Source: Chthoniobacteraceae bacterium
GTDB taxonomy: Bacteria; Verrucomicrobiota; Verrucomicrobiia; Chthoniobacterales; Chthoniobacteraceae
DNA: 7,230 bases
Reading direction: 5' to 3'
Assembly: GCA_947478975.1 (NCBI GenBank)
Contig: CANJYI010000142.1
Span: 1-7,230, forward strand
A program made the translations under genes and the position numbers. Positions 6,435-7,230 of this stretch are shown here, in pieces. Under the pieces are notes generated by a model that did not search any database, had not been told where the DNA came from, and was given only the letters and a program-made list of their open reading frames with translations. The number at the start of each line of letters is the position of its first letter. Position 1 is the stretch's first letter.

Positions 6435-7230
6435 ATGAACCCGCCTCGTCACCTTGCCAAAAAATGGCTCTCTCCTGCCATTCGCCTGACGGGCTTAATC
6501 CTGTGTGTTGGTCTGAAAGCCGGCACCCTTTTCGCCGGGGGCAGCAGCGCCAACTACTCCGTTCCCTGTGACGTACTAAACGCAGGTGGTGGGCACTCCG
6601 CGAGCGCCAGTTACAGCAACGATGGAAGTCTGGGCGGGATTATCGGCATTGCCTCGTCTCCCACGGAGACGCTCGCCGCAGGGTTCCTCGCTCAAATTGA
6701 GACTTTGTCGGCGAGCTTGCCTGTGAACCTCTCCATCCTCAACCAACCCTTCGACGTCAAAATCGTGAAGGGCTCCGCCGCCTTCCTCACGGTTTCGACG
6801 ACTGCAAATGAAAGTGACGCGGTGCAGACCCGCTACACTCTTGTGGGAACCACAACGGCCGGGGTGAGCGCCGCGGTTGGGGTCGGAGGAGTGGTGCCTT
6901 CCACCGGCATTTTGCATCTGCCGCTGCAAACACTTACCGATTCCAGCCTCGCGTACGCCGTCCAATTCTCCCGCTCCTATCCCGACGGAAGCACAGCAAC
7001 GGCCCAGACCCGCTCGTTCAGCGTCGCCCTGCGCGCATGGACCGAAGCCGCAGGCACGTACACGGCGCTTCTCCAGGATGGCAACAGTTCCGCGACTTTG
7101 GCCGACGGAGCTCATGCGCGCGGGCTTCTCACCGCGACCGTCTCCAGAACAGGGTCCGTGTCGGGCCGCGTCGTTTATGTGGAAGCCCCCGCCCTCTCCG
7201 GTGCGCCCTCTGCGGGAGTGCGTGCTTACA
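6435..7230 (+). CDS. Secreted beta-rich protein, 5' part (runs off window end)
   Basis: The frame opens at ATG 6435 and has no stop to the window end, giving the first 265 codons. The N-terminus has a signal peptide: basic residues (RHLAKK), a hydrophobic stretch (IRLTGLILCVGL) and a probable cleavage after LFA at residue 34. Next come SSANYSV, DVLNAGGGHSASASY and SLGGIIGIASSPTETLAAGF. This block recurs, as I recall it, at the start of large secreted or autotransporter-like proteins of Verrucomicrobiota. Farther on the sequence is Ser/Thr/Ala/Val-rich and looks like successive beta-sandwich domains. A GTYTALLQDG...GLLTATVSRTGSVSGRVV segment near residues 208-245 resembles a repeated beta module with a small-residue GxY...G.l.v.v...G..sG pattern. 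The role is unknown, possibly surface adhesion or presentation. It follows the barrel gene after 19 bases. Confidence 0.75.
   Translation, partial: MNPPRHLAKKWLSPAIRLTGLILCVGLKAGTLFAGGSSANYSVPCDVLNAGGGHSASASYSNDGSLGGIIGIASSPTETLAAGFLAQIETLSASLPVNLSILNQPFDVKIVKGSAAFLTVSTTANESDAVQTRYTLVGTTTAGVSAAVGVGGVVPSTGILHLPLQTLTDSSLAYAVQFSRSYPDGSTATAQTRSFSVALRAWTEAAGTYTALLQDGNSSATLADGAHARGLLTATVSRTGSVSGRVVYVEAPALSGAPSAGVRAY

Overview
The window is GC-rich and almost fully coding on the + strand. Seven genes run head to tail with gaps or overlaps of at most about 27 bases, and no internal promoter or terminator is apparent, so it reads as one operon or the middle of one. The best taxonomic hint is the last gene: its secreted N-terminus (GG-SSANYSV start, then DVLNAGGG, a SASY block and an SLGGI-IGIASSP block) resembles a signature I associate with Verrucomicrobiota, especially Opitutaceae-like bacteria. 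That assignment is from memory and moderate in strength.

Layout: (1) the 3' end of a tetratricopeptide-repeat protein (2-400); (2) an 81-residue PqqD-like protein (428-673); (3) an ATP-grasp ligase (670-1710) whose start overlaps the PqqD stop by ATGA; (4) a fold-type III PLP-dependent decarboxylase related to LysA (1736-3166); (5) a membrane protein that joins a complete urea-transporter fold to an M23 metallopeptidase and an unassigned C-terminal domain (3189-5387); (6) a signal-peptide protein that looks like an outer-membrane beta-barrel, starting at a GTGA overlap with gene 5 (5384-6415); (7) the 5' part of a large secreted beta-rich protein (6435 to the window end).

Genes 2-4 form a compact peptide- or amino-acid-modification cassette: a possible peptide-binding chaperone, an ATP-dependent carboxylate-amine ligase and an amino-acid decarboxylase. 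Gene 5 could move a small polar product across the inner membrane and/or act on peptidoglycan, and genes 6-7 are envelope proteins. How they cooperate is inference: no precursor peptide, radical SAM enzyme or known natural-product marker is visible. The cassette together with the transporter-peptidase fusion is the part most likely to be an undescribed system.

Translation starts are unusual: the gaps lack clear Shine-Dalgarno sequences and are pyrimidine-rich, and two of them carry an identical CCGCCCTCC 9-mer. No RNA genes, CRISPR, insertion sequences or attachment sites were seen.
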